Part shown: in pieces, positions 1 to 11,115 of the stretch
Numbering within the stretch: position 1 is the stretch's first letter
Layout of the letters: each line of letters starts with the position of its first letter
NCBI GenBank assembly: GCA_016748015.1
Contig: JAAOMT010000675.1
Span: forward strand, 62,001 to 126,000
Reading direction: 5' to 3'
Length of the DNA stretch: 64,000 bases
Source of the DNA: Geosiphon pyriformis
Lineage: Eukaryota > Glomeromycota > Glomeromycetes > Archaeosporales > Geosiphonaceae
Position numbers and translations under genes: made by a program
The notes under the pieces: generated by a model
Database searches by the model: none
What the model was told of the DNA's origin: nothing
What the model saw: the letters and a program-made list of their open reading frames with translations, nothing else

Positions 1-228
1 TTGGTATGTTGTTATCAGACAAAATTAGAAATATTGTTTAGCATAAAATTACTCTTATAAATCTTATCATTAATTAGCATATATTATCATTTCAAATTAT
101 CACTTATTACATTAGCAAAATATCTGAAATTATCATTTAATTAATAACCTAATTTGTACATAACACAAATGTAACTTAATTGCAATGATCAATCATGCAA
201 TATTCCAAACTATGTAACATTTAAAAAG

Positions 229-345
229 TTCGCCAAAATTTGTAAGAAATTCGCCAAAATAATTGATAGTTCACCGAAATATCTAATAGTTCACAGAAAT
301 AACTTGTAGTTCGCCAAAATGTATCTTTAGTTTAGCGAAATTATA
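229..345 (+). repeat. 20-bp tandem array, TTCGCC-type, LTR-B
   Basis: Six degenerate units on the pattern TTCGCCRAAAT start at 229, 250, 270, 290, 310 and 330, a spacing of 20-21 bp. The other plus-oriented LTR-B copies have units at the same spacing (20529 onward; 37360, 37380, 37400, 37420, 37440). It lies about 50 bp upstream of the TATA box, so an upstream activating array is plausible. Several units keep CpG, which is otherwise scarce in the retroelement region. Confidence 0.75.
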
Positions 346-391
346 GAAAATAGCAAAGTTCAAGTTCATAAAATAGTGTTACGACAAGTTG

Positions 392-399
392 TATAAAAG
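392..399 (+). promoter_or_regulatory. LTR-B TATA box
   Basis: GTATAAAAGA at 391-400, followed by a conserved AGCTTCTCTC-like stretch. The same motif sits at the same place in the LTR-B copies near 20691 and 37501. Confidence 0.6.
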
Positions 400-989
400 A
401 AAAGCTTCTCTCTTCGAAAAAATGTATCTTACTTCAGATTTAATAATTAGAATCAGCCTTTACACACAAAATAAATATCAAATAAATTCAAAAAACCAAA
501 TTCTTAATTATTTCTCTTGGGATTAACCAATTCCTACTAACAGTTTGAAATTGATTAGCTACCAATTTCAGTAGACTGTTAAAGCACTTCCAGGTCTGGA
601 TCCAAAACAACTTCCATAAATCATCAGTTTTACTTTTTTTTTACATTTCTTTTATTTTCTTTCTTTTCTTATTATAAATCATTTGGGTAGCCTACAGATG
701 AGAATTTCTGTAGAAGAGTTGATTTTCACAGCAAAATAACTATACATTTTTAGTAAGCTTCCAGATGAGCAATTCCTGAGAAAGAGTTGATGTTTACTAC
801 AATGTAACTACATAAAGTAACTAGCACGGAATTGGCCATTCTACTTATAAGCCCAGCAGTTCAAATTATAGAAGATAATTTGAAGATAAATTCAGTTACT
901 GGAGGTTCAACTACTTCCTGAAAACGTGAATTCACAGCAAATCAACATCAACAACATTCAAGAAAAGAGACCAAAAACCTCCAATAACA

Positions 990-1549
990 ATGTTCATTGT
1001 TTTAATGGCATTGTATCTTCAGTTTTGATTTGGTGTTGGATAATATCAATTCTGCCAAATTCATTTTCACTGACAAAAATATCAGTGAAATTGTTAAACA
1101 ACATTTTGAGCTGTATTTATTAAAATGGATCTAAATTTCCCAAGTTCATTTGTTCTAATTGTTTTAATTGAAGCAAATAACATTTTTTTTGTCTGTATAT
1201 TGTTTGTAATATGATATTCACATATTCACAAAGTTGTGGAAAATCTGAAATAATGTTTGGTGGTTGGTCCTCAACTTTAGTGCTTAAGTATCTGATAATG
1301 GTTCCACTTGGTATTTTAATGATGTCTTCAATTGTATTATAGATAAGAATTTTGATGTACTTATTGTTCTTGGCTGGGATGTAGAAATTGGTAATTCCAA
1401 TTTCTTTTGATTTACAAATAGTTGGTTCTACTTCAAAAATCTGGAGCTAATCCTTTATTTTCCTTTTTATTATTAATATGTGCTGGTTATATAGTGGAAT
1501 AGAAACTGATTGATAGATGGAAATAATTTTTTCCTTATTAATAGTTTTT
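990..1549 (-). pseudogene. R1 pol: spacer between dUTPase and RT
   Basis: The minus strand parallels the R7 region 43410-43980. It includes a stretch related to the R7 spacer residues IPEGITIGYL and the lead-in to RT. Broken by stops. The solo LTR-B cuts it off from RT on the left. No enzyme motif is visible in this spacer, which in the family links the dUTPase to the polymerase. Confidence 0.6.
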
Positions 1550-1975
1550 TTTCTGCCATATTGATCAATATATCTATTCTACCTGTTAATTTGAATTTAT
1601 TTTTCTTTTTGGCTGTTATTTTTAATTTTTCTCTTGTTCTCATTGACACCAACTAAGCTATTTTCACTAAAAGTAGGAATATTGTCTATGCTATTTTTTT
1701 GTTTAATTCAATTTTGTATGGTTTTTCTAATTTATTTTGTAGTATTGCAATAATATTTTCTACATATTTTGCATTAATTATTCCTTTTTTAATACTGATT
1801 TTTTTTTTTGCTAAGCTAAATTTAGATGCTAATTGAATTATTGTTGTTGCTAGAATTTCTAATGCTATTTTTAGATTAATACAAATATACATATTGGGTT
1901 CCAATATTATGGCATATTTTTCTGGATATCTTAGATTAAATCTTGCATTAATATTATGCACTCATTCTGGCATAA
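1550..1975 (-). pseudogene. R1 dUTPase-like domain
   Basis: A 91-residue open stretch (1686-1961) holds dUTPase motif 1 in altered form (NARFNLR in place of DAGFDLR), motif 2 region (QLASKFSLAKK), motif 3 region (GIINAKYVENI) and motif 4 (IELNKKIA). Motif 5 should follow at about 1560-1620 but is badly worn. In active trimeric dUTPases motif 3 holds the catalytic Asp; here it reads Asn. The domain would hydrolyse dUTP to dUMP in a live element. Family membership is clear from motif order; activity is very unlikely. Confidence 0.7.
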
Positions 1976-2149
1976 TATTTTTCTTATTATCATTGAACTA
2001 TTTTAGTTTTTGCTTTTTTGTAAGATCTGGAAGTACAATATATTGTTCTAAGTCTTTGTTGGAATTTGAATTGTCATTAATTAAGTTGTTAGTTTGAATA
2101 GAGTTGAAGCCATTGTTGTTGTCATTGTTATCAAAGTTTGAATTGTGAT

Positions 2150-2960
2150 TAAAGTTTAAGTCTGATTTTGAAGTGCACTCCTTGATTGGTTCTTTCTCTT
2201 TAGAGATTGAATAGATTATTTATGGTGGTGGATTGTAGATGAGATCACAATCATTATAATACTTAAAATCACATAGAATTAAACAATAATCACATAGTCA
2301 GGTGTTTAGCTCTTTTAAATACTGTTTTTGTTCTTTTCATGTAAGTGTCAAGTCTTAATAGTGTTTATAGAATTGCTTTGGATTATTTTTAATATCATCA
2401 AAAATGTTAAAAATAAGGATGTATTCTGGTTTAAGTAGTGTAAATAAATTATTCTTAATTTTTAGCAATTTACTAAAGAAAGCACTTTTAACTTTGGTGC
2501 TTGTTATTTTCCAGATCTTGTATTTTTTATGTAGATATCTTTCTAAGTGTTTTAGTATTTATTTCCAAACATTATTAATTCGAGTTCTTTTTTTGTATCC
2601 AATTATTAATCAAAATCATGTACTAACACATTTTGTTACATATTTTTCTTTGTTTAATAATGTTGTTCCATATTTTTTTGTCAGAAAGAATTGTTTCACA
2701 CCTGAAACAAAACTTATTGTCCCATTTTTTTTGTTACTTTGGTTATTCAAAATGTTCAAAAATGCATGAATGACAGTAATATTTTGTTGCCATAAACTAT
2801 TTCTTATTATTATTACAGCATGTACTTATTGATGACAACTTCTTGCCACAATCAATGCAAACTAACTTTGGCTGACAATACTGTAAGTTGGCATGAAAAG
2901 TAGTATATAGAATATAAATAGAGATAGTAACTAAAGTGAGGGGTTTTTTTTTTTTTTTTC
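2150..2960 (-). pseudogene. R1 Cys-rich module between protease and dUTPase
   Basis: Decayed counterpart of the R7 module at 44402-45300. The minus strand near 2235-2345 gives a cysteine cluster of the type LCDYCLILCDFKY, and 2590-2900 corresponds to the CxxC-rich part. Many stops. No function is known to me; in better copies it looks zinc-binding. Confidence 0.55.
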
Positions 2961-3129
2961 TTTTCAATTAGGTATAAGTGGTAATTTATTGTGTTTTTTT
3001 TCAACTCATAAAACTTGGTAGGCTTCTTAGATAGGTTTTCTCTTTTTTTCTTTATACTTAATTAGTGGTTGCTTGTTGATGATAGTTTTGAAATAACCAC
3101 AAGTGGTTAGTATTCAAATATTCTGGCTA

Positions 3130-3650
3130 TTTTGGCTTAGTTGTAATTTTTGGATGTTTTAATCAAGCACTGCATTGGTTTTGAACAGCCAGTTATTACC
3201 AACAAGAGCTTGGTATTAAATAGCTTTCATGACTAATACTTTGATGGAAGTGGTAATGCTGTTAACTTCAAAAGAAAAGTCATTAATTTTGCTAATAGAA
3301 GTTTTGGCCACTCTATTAATTATAATAATTCTAACACTGGCAGCACAATTAACTTGGCAACCTAATTGGTTTATGAGTTGTTATGTAATGATACTGCCAG
3401 CTGATTTACTGTTTAGAATCAGTTTGATGAGCTGACTATTAACTTTGGCATTAGTATACATTGCAGTAATAAGTTTTAATTTAAAAGCAGCTCTACTAAA
3501 TAAGAGGGTTTTGATTGTTTTTTCAAGTTCAAAAGAGAAAATAACAGTAAGTAATTTGTCTTTGGTAATTGTTGCTGATAGAATATTGTTGAGAGATGGT
3601 TAAGTTTAATTGAGTTTTGATAGATTAGGTGTGGTGATTTCTGGGAATAC
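3130..3650 (-). pseudogene. R1 retropepsin-like protease region
   Basis: The minus strand gives a retropepsin-like core with the active-site triad decayed (LILNSKSAGS; expected Asp-Ser-Gly), then a segment matching the NDW(L)FKTNAVLDW-type end seen in R7. Stops interrupt it. Upstream on the minus strand is gag, downstream the Cys-rich module. Confidence 0.65.
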
Positions 3651-3659
3651 CAAAAGACT

Positions 3660-5800
3660 TAGATAATATTAAGCAGTTGGGTTTTGTACATAGCTAGTTT
3701 CTAAATTTTGCTGTTGAGATCCAGTTTGTTATGCTGTTGAACTGGATATCAATTGGTGTATTATTATTGCCAATTACCAATCTTAATAGATCTGAGTAGA
3801 TCTTGGTTTTTGGTTTCTGTTTTGAGATAAGTTTTGTGACTGATTCTGATTTGGTTGGGACTGATAAATAATTTGGAACTGGAATGGTTAATAAATTATC
3901 AATGCTAGTAGCTAATAAATAAGTGGTTGATAAATTGGCTGTGTTATTTGAGTGTAATATGATTGATGTTTAGTATTGTTTAGGTGATTGATTACTGATA
4001 TAGTTCTGGATTTGAAATCAGCAATTGGAGTTTTGATACTGCTTTTTTAATTGTTGATCACTTAACTGTTTGTAATATTTGAATTGCAAATATTCTTGTT
4101 TATTACAATAGTGGCAATTATGCATTTTTTGTCATTACTGTTGATTACTGGATGATGATAAACACAATTAATTTTGGAGACTATTAAGATTCTTTGGATT
4201 ATTATGACATTGTAATAGTTGATAAATTGCCTAATTTTTAGCTAAATATCTCTCTAATTTTTGATTAATAGAATCACTGAATTGTTTCAACTTGAAGTTC
4301 AATTCAGATAATCTGTTTATTACTAGATTAATGACTTGGGCATAATTAGCTTCTAGCTTGGCCAATTTGAAATCTTGGGCATGTGTAACTGCATCTTAGA
4401 GAGTTTGTGAGTAGATTGAATGCATATGCTAGAGAATACTACTGTATAATCTACAGATAAACTGGTTCAAAATTTGTGATACTGTAAAGTAATTTGCATT
4501 AATTGCTTGTATTTGGTACAAGTCTCTATAGAAGTGTCTTAAATAAGTGGTAATTGCTTTAGTATCTTTTTGTTTAATGATTGTAAAAGTATTTACTAGG
4601 TAATTGACACTATTATTATTATTAAAATATCTCAAAAATTCAACTTTAAATATGTTAAAGTTTTGGGATTTCTGGGCCAAGCTTTGATATCATGAGTCGA
4701 CAGTATCTTAGAAGAAGTATAAGATTGCTTGTAATGCTCTAACATTATCTTATTCATTGGCTGTGATAGTTTTTTTTATATTATTGAGTCATACTTGGGC
4801 ATTATTTTCTTTATTAGTAAATTTTTTGAGTTTTGTAATTGGAACATAAGCCATTAGTGCTGGTGGCAGTTGTGATTGTTATGATTGTAGTTGCTATTAA
4901 AGTTGTTGCTGAAATGATAATTGCAACTGTTGTTGTTATTCAGCAATTGGGACAACTGGTGGGTTTATTATGATTTTTAAAAGTAAGTTTTGAGAAACAA
5001 TAAGGGCAGAGTTTGAATTGTTTGGGTTTTGTTGGGTTTGAACAATTAAAGTTTGAATTTTTGGGTTTTTTGTAATTGGGTTTTAAGTATTATTTTCTTG
5101 ATTGTTATTTTCTTCTTCCTTAAAGTCTGTTATTTTTTACAAACTAATAGCTCCAAAATCTGGTGGTAGTGGTGGTAATTAAAGTTCTGATGGTATTATT
5201 GATTGTAAATTAAATCCCTTGAAATAATTGTCATAGATTCTCAATAGTTTAACTTTTTCCTGTTTATTTTGAAATAGAATTCTGGCTAATAGTATTTTTG
5301 CATTTGCTGTGGATGTACTTACTGATATTATGTTAATGGTATTTCCAAGTGTGTAATAATATGATAGGTATATTAGTGATTTGACTCTTGGTTTCTTTTA
5401 AGTAAGTGGTTGTATCTGTTTTGGAATTCCTATTAGTATTTGCAATCTTCTTTTTTTTTTGTTAGCAAAGGTGATAAAAAATCTTTGTTTAGTGTACTTT
5501 TTAATTTTCCTGTTTATTTCCATAATTAAAAGTACAAATAGATAGTTTTGTAGAAGTGTGGTGTGCTAAAGTAGTTGATTAAAAAAATTTTTGAAAGCAG
5601 ATTTTGGATCTTCTTAATCTTCCAAGTAGTATACAATTCTTTCATTAACATAACAATTAAAAACTGATTCTGTTGGCCAATTATTACTTGTCAGTCCAAA
5701 ATAAGTATAATAGTGGTAAAATAAAGATTTTGCAAATCCTAAATAGTTGGTTCCTATTACTTCTAATTCTGTTACTGTTATAAATAGTTGCTGTTAGTGC
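3660..5800 (-). pseudogene. R1 Gag
   Basis: The Gag core lies around 4429-4830. The open stretch 4429-4680 (FNIFKVEFLRYFNNNNS ... TTYLRHFYRDLYQIQAI) is the capsid-like retrotransposon Gag domain. A degraded zinc knuckle (CHYCNK...) is near 4080-4140 and low-complexity Gln/Asn/Pro-rich linkers flank the core. The N-terminal part lies near 5520-5790. Many stops and frameshifts. Confidence 0.75.
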
Positions 5801-5837
5801 TGGTTTTCTGTTAAATTATACCTCACAGAAAGCACCA
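5801..5837 (-). other. R1 primer-binding site in a 37-nt hairpin
   Basis: On the minus strand, TT then TGGTGCTTTCTGTGAGG follows the LTR end (LTR edge at 5840). It folds back on ACAGAAAACCA across an ATA loop. The same 37-nt layout is present in R3, R4, R5 and R7. TGG at the start is the usual partner of a tRNA CCA end. Confidence 0.7.
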
Positions 5838-5839
5838 AA

Positions 5840-6599
5840 TATTACAGATGATTATTTGGGTGGTTAGAATAAATAACAAATTCATAACTTGATGCTTAAT
5901 AGCTGCTATAGTTGGTGATATCTGAAGATTTTCATATCTGAAGGTTTTGGTTGTCTAAAGGGTTTGGTTGTCTGAAAAGTTTGGTTGAGTTTTTTGTATA
6001 ATGATCAGAAATTCAAGGGTTATATTAATAGTCTCCTAAAATTGCAATTCTGTCAAGTTTTTTTTTTCAATGTAATAACTGGTTTATTCTGGCAATCATG
6101 CCTTTTTGGTAAGCTATCTATAAATTCTTTAAACTATGTATTCTTTCTTTGAGATTTTTTATCAGGCTATTCTTAATATTAATTACTCAGTGCTTACTTT
6201 TTTTAATCAGTTAGTAAATCAACAAACAACAAAGAAATAAAATAAATAAAATAAAAATAATGAAAAAAAATAAGAATTAGTATCTTATTAATAGCCATGA
6301 TTAAGAGCTATTGTTCTAGTGTAATTAAGTATTAAATTCTATTAACATAAAATGTTAATAGAATGGAAATGATTAATAGTCTTTAATTAAGTAATAATAA
6401 TATGAATTTAAGTGGTAATTGATAATTTATTGATAAGTAATATAGATTTTAAACTGCTTCTTTAACTGGAGATTCTAACTGTGTGTTTTAGTTGTTAATT
6501 CTCTCTTTTCTGCTTCTAATACTCTCACTATATATACATAATTAATGTTTTATAAAATCTCACACATTTATGAGCAATATGCTATAATTTTTTGAACAA
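5840..6599 (-). repeat. R1 5' LTR remnant, A3-like
   Basis: Starts next to the primer-binding site. It contains the two conserved LTR hairpins (one at 6336-6364 with perfect 12-bp arms, ATTCTATTAACA / TGTTAATAGAAT) and a TATA region (about 6527-6542). It ends in sequence resembling the A3 array (GAGCAATATGC near 6571-6581), so the distal U3 is missing. An assembly repeat begins within it at 6115. Confidence 0.65.
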
Positions 6600-7241
6600 T
6601 ATTACAGATGATTATTTGGGATCTGGAAACAAATAACAAATCTGTAACTTGGTGCTTAATTAGAAATATGGTTGATAATATCTGAAGGTTTTCATGATCT
6701 GAAGGTTTTTGTAATCTAAAAGTTTTGGTTTGAGTTCTTTGTATAATGAACAGAAATTCAAATGTGTTTTCTATAGCTTCCTGGAATTGCAATTCTGTCA
6801 AATTTTTTTCTCAACATAATGGCCAATAATCCTTCTAATAAGCTATCCTTAATCCTTGAATATTTTACTCTTATTCTTGGGTCTTTTACTAGTCACTTTG
6901 ACATTAATAACTCCATACATTAATCTTTAATTAATTAGTAAATAATAACAAACAAAGAAATAAAATAATGAAATAAGCCAAGACAAGAAAGATTAGTATC
7001 CTGTCAATAGTGATCAAGAGTTATTGGTCCAGTGTAGTTAAGTATTAGTAATTATCAACATAAATTGTGATAAAAAAAAGATGAATTGTAATATTTAATA
7101 AGTATTTTATTAATATTTTATGTTTTTTATTTCAAGTTATAGAATACTATTATATAAAAAGATAAATGGAGAATTGAATTAGAGGTTCTAAACTAAAGAT
7201 TCTTTTTTTTCTGCTTCTAATACTATTGCTATATATACATA
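6115..7241. repeat. First copy of a perfect 1,127-bp direct repeat around the gap
   Basis: The sequence from 6115 to 7241 recurs at 7262-8388, offset exactly 1,147 bp, with no difference at the places I compared; a 77-codon frame is identical in both. The second copy begins at the first base after the N run, and the first copy ends at the last base before it. This is what an unmerged contig overlap looks like, so the true locus probably has one copy. Confidence 0.9.
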
Positions 7242-7261
7242 NNNNNNNNNNNNNNNNNNNN
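7242..7261. other. Assembly gap (20 N)
   Basis: A run of 20 undetermined bases. Its round length suggests a placeholder rather than a measured gap. Confidence 0.95.
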
Positions 7262-8388
7262 TATCTATAAATTCTTTAAACTATGTATTCTTTCTTTGAG
7301 ATTTTTTATCAGGCTATTCTTAATATTAATTACTCAGTGCTTACTTTTTTTAATCAGTTAGTAAATCAACAAACAACAAAGAAATAAAATAAATAAAATA
7401 AAAATAATGAAAAAAAATAAGAATTAGTATCTTATTAATAGCCATGATTAAGAGCTATTGTTCTAGTGTAATTAAGTATTAAATTCTATTAACATAAAAT
7501 GTTAATAGAATGGAAATGATTAATAGTCTTTAATTAAGTAATAATAATATGAATTTAAGTGGTAATTGATAATTTATTGATAAGTAATATAGATTTTAAA
7601 CTGCTTCTTTAACTGGAGATTCTAACTGTGTGTTTTAGTTGTTAATTCTCTCTTTTCTGCTTCTAATACTCTCACTATATATACATAATTAATGTTTTAT
7701 AAAATCTCACACATTTATGAGCAATATGCTATAATTTTTTGAACAATATTACAGATGATTATTTGGGATCTGGAAACAAATAACAAATCTGTAACTTGGT
7801 GCTTAATTAGAAATATGGTTGATAATATCTGAAGGTTTTCATGATCTGAAGGTTTTTGTAATCTAAAAGTTTTGGTTTGAGTTCTTTGTATAATGAACAG
7901 AAATTCAAATGTGTTTTCTATAGCTTCCTGGAATTGCAATTCTGTCAAATTTTTTTCTCAACATAATGGCCAATAATCCTTCTAATAAGCTATCCTTAAT
8001 CCTTGAATATTTTACTCTTATTCTTGGGTCTTTTACTAGTCACTTTGACATTAATAACTCCATACATTAATCTTTAATTAATTAGTAAATAATAACAAAC
8101 AAAGAAATAAAATAATGAAATAAGCCAAGACAAGAAAGATTAGTATCCTGTCAATAGTGATCAAGAGTTATTGGTCCAGTGTAGTTAAGTATTAGTAATT
8201 ATCAACATAAATTGTGATAAAAAAAAGATGAATTGTAATATTTAATAAGTATTTTATTAATATTTTATGTTTTTTATTTCAAGTTATAGAATACTATTAT
8301 ATAAAAAGATAAATGGAGAATTGAATTAGAGGTTCTAAACTAAAGATTCTTTTTTTTCTGCTTCTAATACTATTGCTATATATACATA
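7262..8388. repeat. Second copy of the 1,127-bp direct repeat
   Basis: Identical partner of 6115-7241. It holds the A3-like R1 LTR remnant again (to about 7746) and the start of the R2 3' LTR (from 7747). Annotation counts from this stretch should not be doubled. Confidence 0.9.
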
Positions 8389-9557
8389 AATTTTATTGTA
8401 TGAGATTTTTTGAATTTTTCAATTCTCTAACCAGAAATTCTGAAATTTTTGGAATCTTGTAATTTTTCAAAAGAAATTTTGGAATTTTGCAATTTTAATT
8501 CCTCACATGATATTACCAGAGGTTTTTGGTCTTCTTTCTTAAATGTTGTTAATATCTGTTTGTTGTAAATTCACGTTTTTTAGAAGTAATTGAACCTCTA
8601 ATAACTGAATTTATCTTTAAATTATCTTTTATAATTTAAACTGCTGGGCTTATAAGTAGAATAGCCAATTTTATGTTAGTTATTTTGTGTAGTTACATTG
8701 TAGTAAATGTTAACTCTTTCCCAGGAATTGCTTGTCTAAAAGCTCACTAAAATGTGTAGTTATTTTGCTGTGAAAGTCAACTTTTCTACAGGAATCTTGT
8801 CTGTAGACTATTTTAATGATTATAATAAAAAAATAAAATAAAAATAAAAAAAATGTAAAAAAAATGGAATTGTGTTAAGAGAAATGTTTTCTATTCAGGC
8901 CTGGAGGTACTAACAGATTACTGAAATTGGTAGCTAATTAATTTCAAAATGTTAGTTTGTGTTGAGAGAATTTTAAGTGCAATAATTAAAGGATTTGGTT
9001 TTCAAATATTTAATTTTTTATTTAAATGTGTAAAAAATGATTTGTTTTAATTAAGATATCTAAAATAAGATACTATGAGAAGATATATTTTCTTGAAGAG
9101 AAAAGCTTTTCTTTTATACAACTTGTTGTAGTACTAATATTTGAACTTGTACTTTTCTCTTTGTTCTACTTTCAGTGAACTAAAGATACATTTCAGTAAA
9201 TTACAAATTATTTCTACAAACTATTAATTATTTCGACCAATTTTCATTAATTTCGGTGAATTTTGACTATATTAACTGGTTTAGAGTATTGTGTAATTTG
9301 ATCATCTTAATTTCTATAGTACAAATTGGGTTATTAATTAAATAATAAGTAATAGTTAAAATGATAATAATATATGCTAATTAATAATAGGAATTATAAG
9401 GATAATTTTATGCTAATTAATAGCTAAAATTTTACTGGTAACAACAAGAATTCTGTAATTCCTCTAAGAGAAATCCTGGAATTCTACTTTTACTATGTTT
9501 TATTCTAACTAACTAACTGATATACTAATATATAATTCTTATATTCTATGAATAAAA
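7747..9557 (-). repeat. R2 3' LTR (A1), split by LTR-B
   Basis: Begins TATTACAG (a worn TGTTAC on this reading) and ends AATAAAA before the polypurine tract. Without the LTR-B insert (8511-9443) it is about 880 bp, close to the other A1 LTRs. It contains a TATA region (about 8374-8388) and GGAATTTT / GGAATTCT arrays on both sides of the insert (8400-8500, 9446-9490). The part 7747-8388 also appears as 6600-7241 because of the gap repeat. Confidence 0.75.
8511..9443 (-). repeat. LTR-B inserted in the R2 LTR
   Basis: Inverted relative to the other LTR-B copies: starts with the complement of the LTR-B end (ACCAGAGGTTTTTGG) and ends CTGGTAACA. The promoter region lies near 9100-9125 (complement of TATAAAAG) and the TTCGCC-type array is recognisable but strongly worn near 9170-9255. 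I cannot define a clean target duplication. About 933 bp; no internal element sequence, so a solo LTR. Confidence 0.75.
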
Positions 9558-9575
9558 TTATTCTCTCTTTTTAAT
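9558..9575 (-). other. R2 polypurine tract
   Basis: Complement of TTATTCTCTCTTTTTAAT, next to the LTR edge. R3, R4, R5 and R7 have AAAAAGGAGGARATAA-like tracts at the same place. In LTR elements this is the plus-strand primer. Confidence 0.65.
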
Positions 9576-9584
9576 ATTGAGCTC

Positions 9585-10140
9585 TGTCAAGATCTCTTAT
9601 ATCTCCTAACTTTTCATTTTTAATTAACTCTTAAACTTTTTTTTTGAAAATTACTTGGGTTATTTTATCTGTAATTTTTCAAATTGGACATTGGTAATTT
9701 TCCCTAATTGATTGATAATAACTGTATCTATTACTGGATTAAGTAGTATTGTTAGTCAATCTTAAAATTCTGTGTATAGCCAATATTGTGTCTGTGTAAA
9801 CAAATTGTTTTTTCTTACAAATTGTTTAAGTTATTATAGTATTGTTGTGTTGAATAATTATTTTGTTTTGTCAGTGTATAATTTCTGAATATTTAAAGTT
9901 TGTTCTAAGTAATAATAACAAAAGTTTCTTGGAAATTGTTGTATCTACCAATTTCAAGTTTTTTTTGTTAATTTCTGGTGTGATATATCTGTTTCTGGTA
10001 TTTCTATTGACAACTTTACTTTTGCTATTATCTTGTCTATGGTGTTTTTTGGTTTTCTGTACACCTTGTATTGAGTTTTCTTTTTATTTTTTTTGTACTA
10101 AATAGTTTGTTGGTTGATTGTGATTTCCATGTTTTGTTGT
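9585..10140 (-). pseudogene. R2 3' ORF (post-integrase, unrecognised family)
   Basis: Homologue of the R7 ORF at 40063-40720, with shared nucleotide stretches such as the complement of CACCATAGACAAGATAATAG also found in R5 at 59391 onward. It ends just before the polypurine tract. Broken by stops. I do not recognise the protein; it is rich in Lys, Gln, Asn and Trp and has no visible membrane segment. The antisense strand looks hydrophobic, which is a shadow effect. Confidence 0.6.
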
Positions 10141-10239
10141 TAAATCAATTGGAATAGTTGTTGTGCAAGTGAATGGATGTTATTGGTAATTTTTATCTTT
10201 TATTATTGCTTTTATTACATATATTATATCTTTATATAT

Positions 10240-11115
10240 TATTTTGTTTAATTAATTTGACATGTTTGTATTAATGATTATGATTGGTTCTAGATCTCAT
10301 GGAATCTTATCTGGTTTGATTAGTATTTATTGTACTCTTAGTTGTGAAATACTATTAATGAATAATGATGCTATATTGTGATATGGTTTCAGTTGATTTC
10401 TATATACTGTTTTAGCTAAAATTTTGTTGTTCTATCTTAGTTTATAAGCTCTATTTCCTAGAATTTCTTCTATATGAAATGGTCTGTTTCATTTGGTGTC
10501 AAATTTTCTATTTCATTGTTTTTTCACTTTGGTATGATGTAAGAATACTTTGTTTTCAATTCTAAATTCAACTGATTTTTCTGGTAACTGGTTATTATGT
10601 TATTTTTTTTGTTTTTTTTGTGACTTTTAAATATTATCAGCTGCTTTTCATCTTTTATTTTCAACTTTTATCTCTATTGGTAATGTTGCTATTTTACTAT
10701 AAACAAGTTCAAATGGTGTTGCTTGTGTGGTGTCTTGCTTTATTGTTTAATAAACAAATAGTACTGATAGTATAAACAAATCTTATTTGTTCTGGTTTTT
10801 TTGACTGATTTTGGCAATTGCTTCACATAATGTTCTGTTGAACTTTTTAACTAAACTATTTGTTTATGGATGATATAGTGATAATAATAATCTTTTGATT
10901 CCAAATTTTTGGCTTAATTCTGTTAATATTCTGTTTACAAAGTAAGTTCCTTGATCTGATAATAATTTTTTTGGACATTTATGTCGACAAATCAAATCTT
11001 AATAAACAAATTTGGCTATGAATTCTGTATTTGCTCTTTGAATTGCTTTTGCCTTTGGCCATTTTGTGAGATAATACATAACAACTACTATATAATAATT
11101 GTCTTTGCTGGTTAT
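10240..11115 (-). pseudogene. R2 integrase, truncated
   Basis: The minus strand follows the R7 integrase (41120-41700): the C-terminal tail, the region with the catalytic Glu (near 10830-10860) and the HFVN / Asp-Gln segment near 10930-10960. At about 11115 the match stops inside the core and the sequence switches to the Cys-rich module, so the N-terminal HHCC domain, RNase H and RT are gone. Stops throughout. Confidence 0.7.

Larger units (their letters stand above)
10..989 (+). repeat. Solo LTR-B inserted in R1
   Basis: A 980-bp LTR starting TGTTATC and ending AATAACA, similar along its length to 20322-21290, 37152-38124 and, inverted, 8511-9443. It is flanked by a 4-bp ATGT duplication (6-9 and 990-993), and R1 coding sequence continues on both sides, so this is a real solo insertion. 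It holds a 20-bp-period array (229-340), a TATA box (392-399), a 7-bp-stem hairpin starting at 692 (CTACAGA / TCTGTAG), and two related blocks at 690-740 and 755-825 that share GAGTTGA and GTAACTACA-like words. Confidence 0.85.
1..6599 (-). mobile_element. R1: Ty3-type LTR retrotransposon, 5' half, decayed
   Basis: Read on the minus strand from a 5' LTR remnant (5840-6599) through gag, protease, Cys-rich module, dUTPase and the spacer before RT. The RT-to-3' LTR part lies beyond the left edge of the window. Domain order and wording match R7, the most complete copy. All frames are broken by stops and small indels, so this is a dead copy. A solo LTR-B (10-989) is inserted near the RT start. The 5' LTR is cut short and abuts the 3' LTR of R2 at about 6600. 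Confidence 0.85.

Noticed and set aside
6568-6801. 77-codon ORF conserved perfectly at 6568-6801 and 7715-7948
   Set aside because: Identity is due to the assembly repeat, and the frame lies within LTR sequence, not in a coding region.
9863-10105. Plus-strand hydrophobic ORF that looks like a membrane protein
   Set aside because: It is antisense to the Lys/Asn/Gln-rich R2 3' ORF; reverse complements of A-rich coding sequence read as Phe/Leu/Ile-rich. The same holds for 2404-2769, 43148-43351, 58236-58439 and similar frames.
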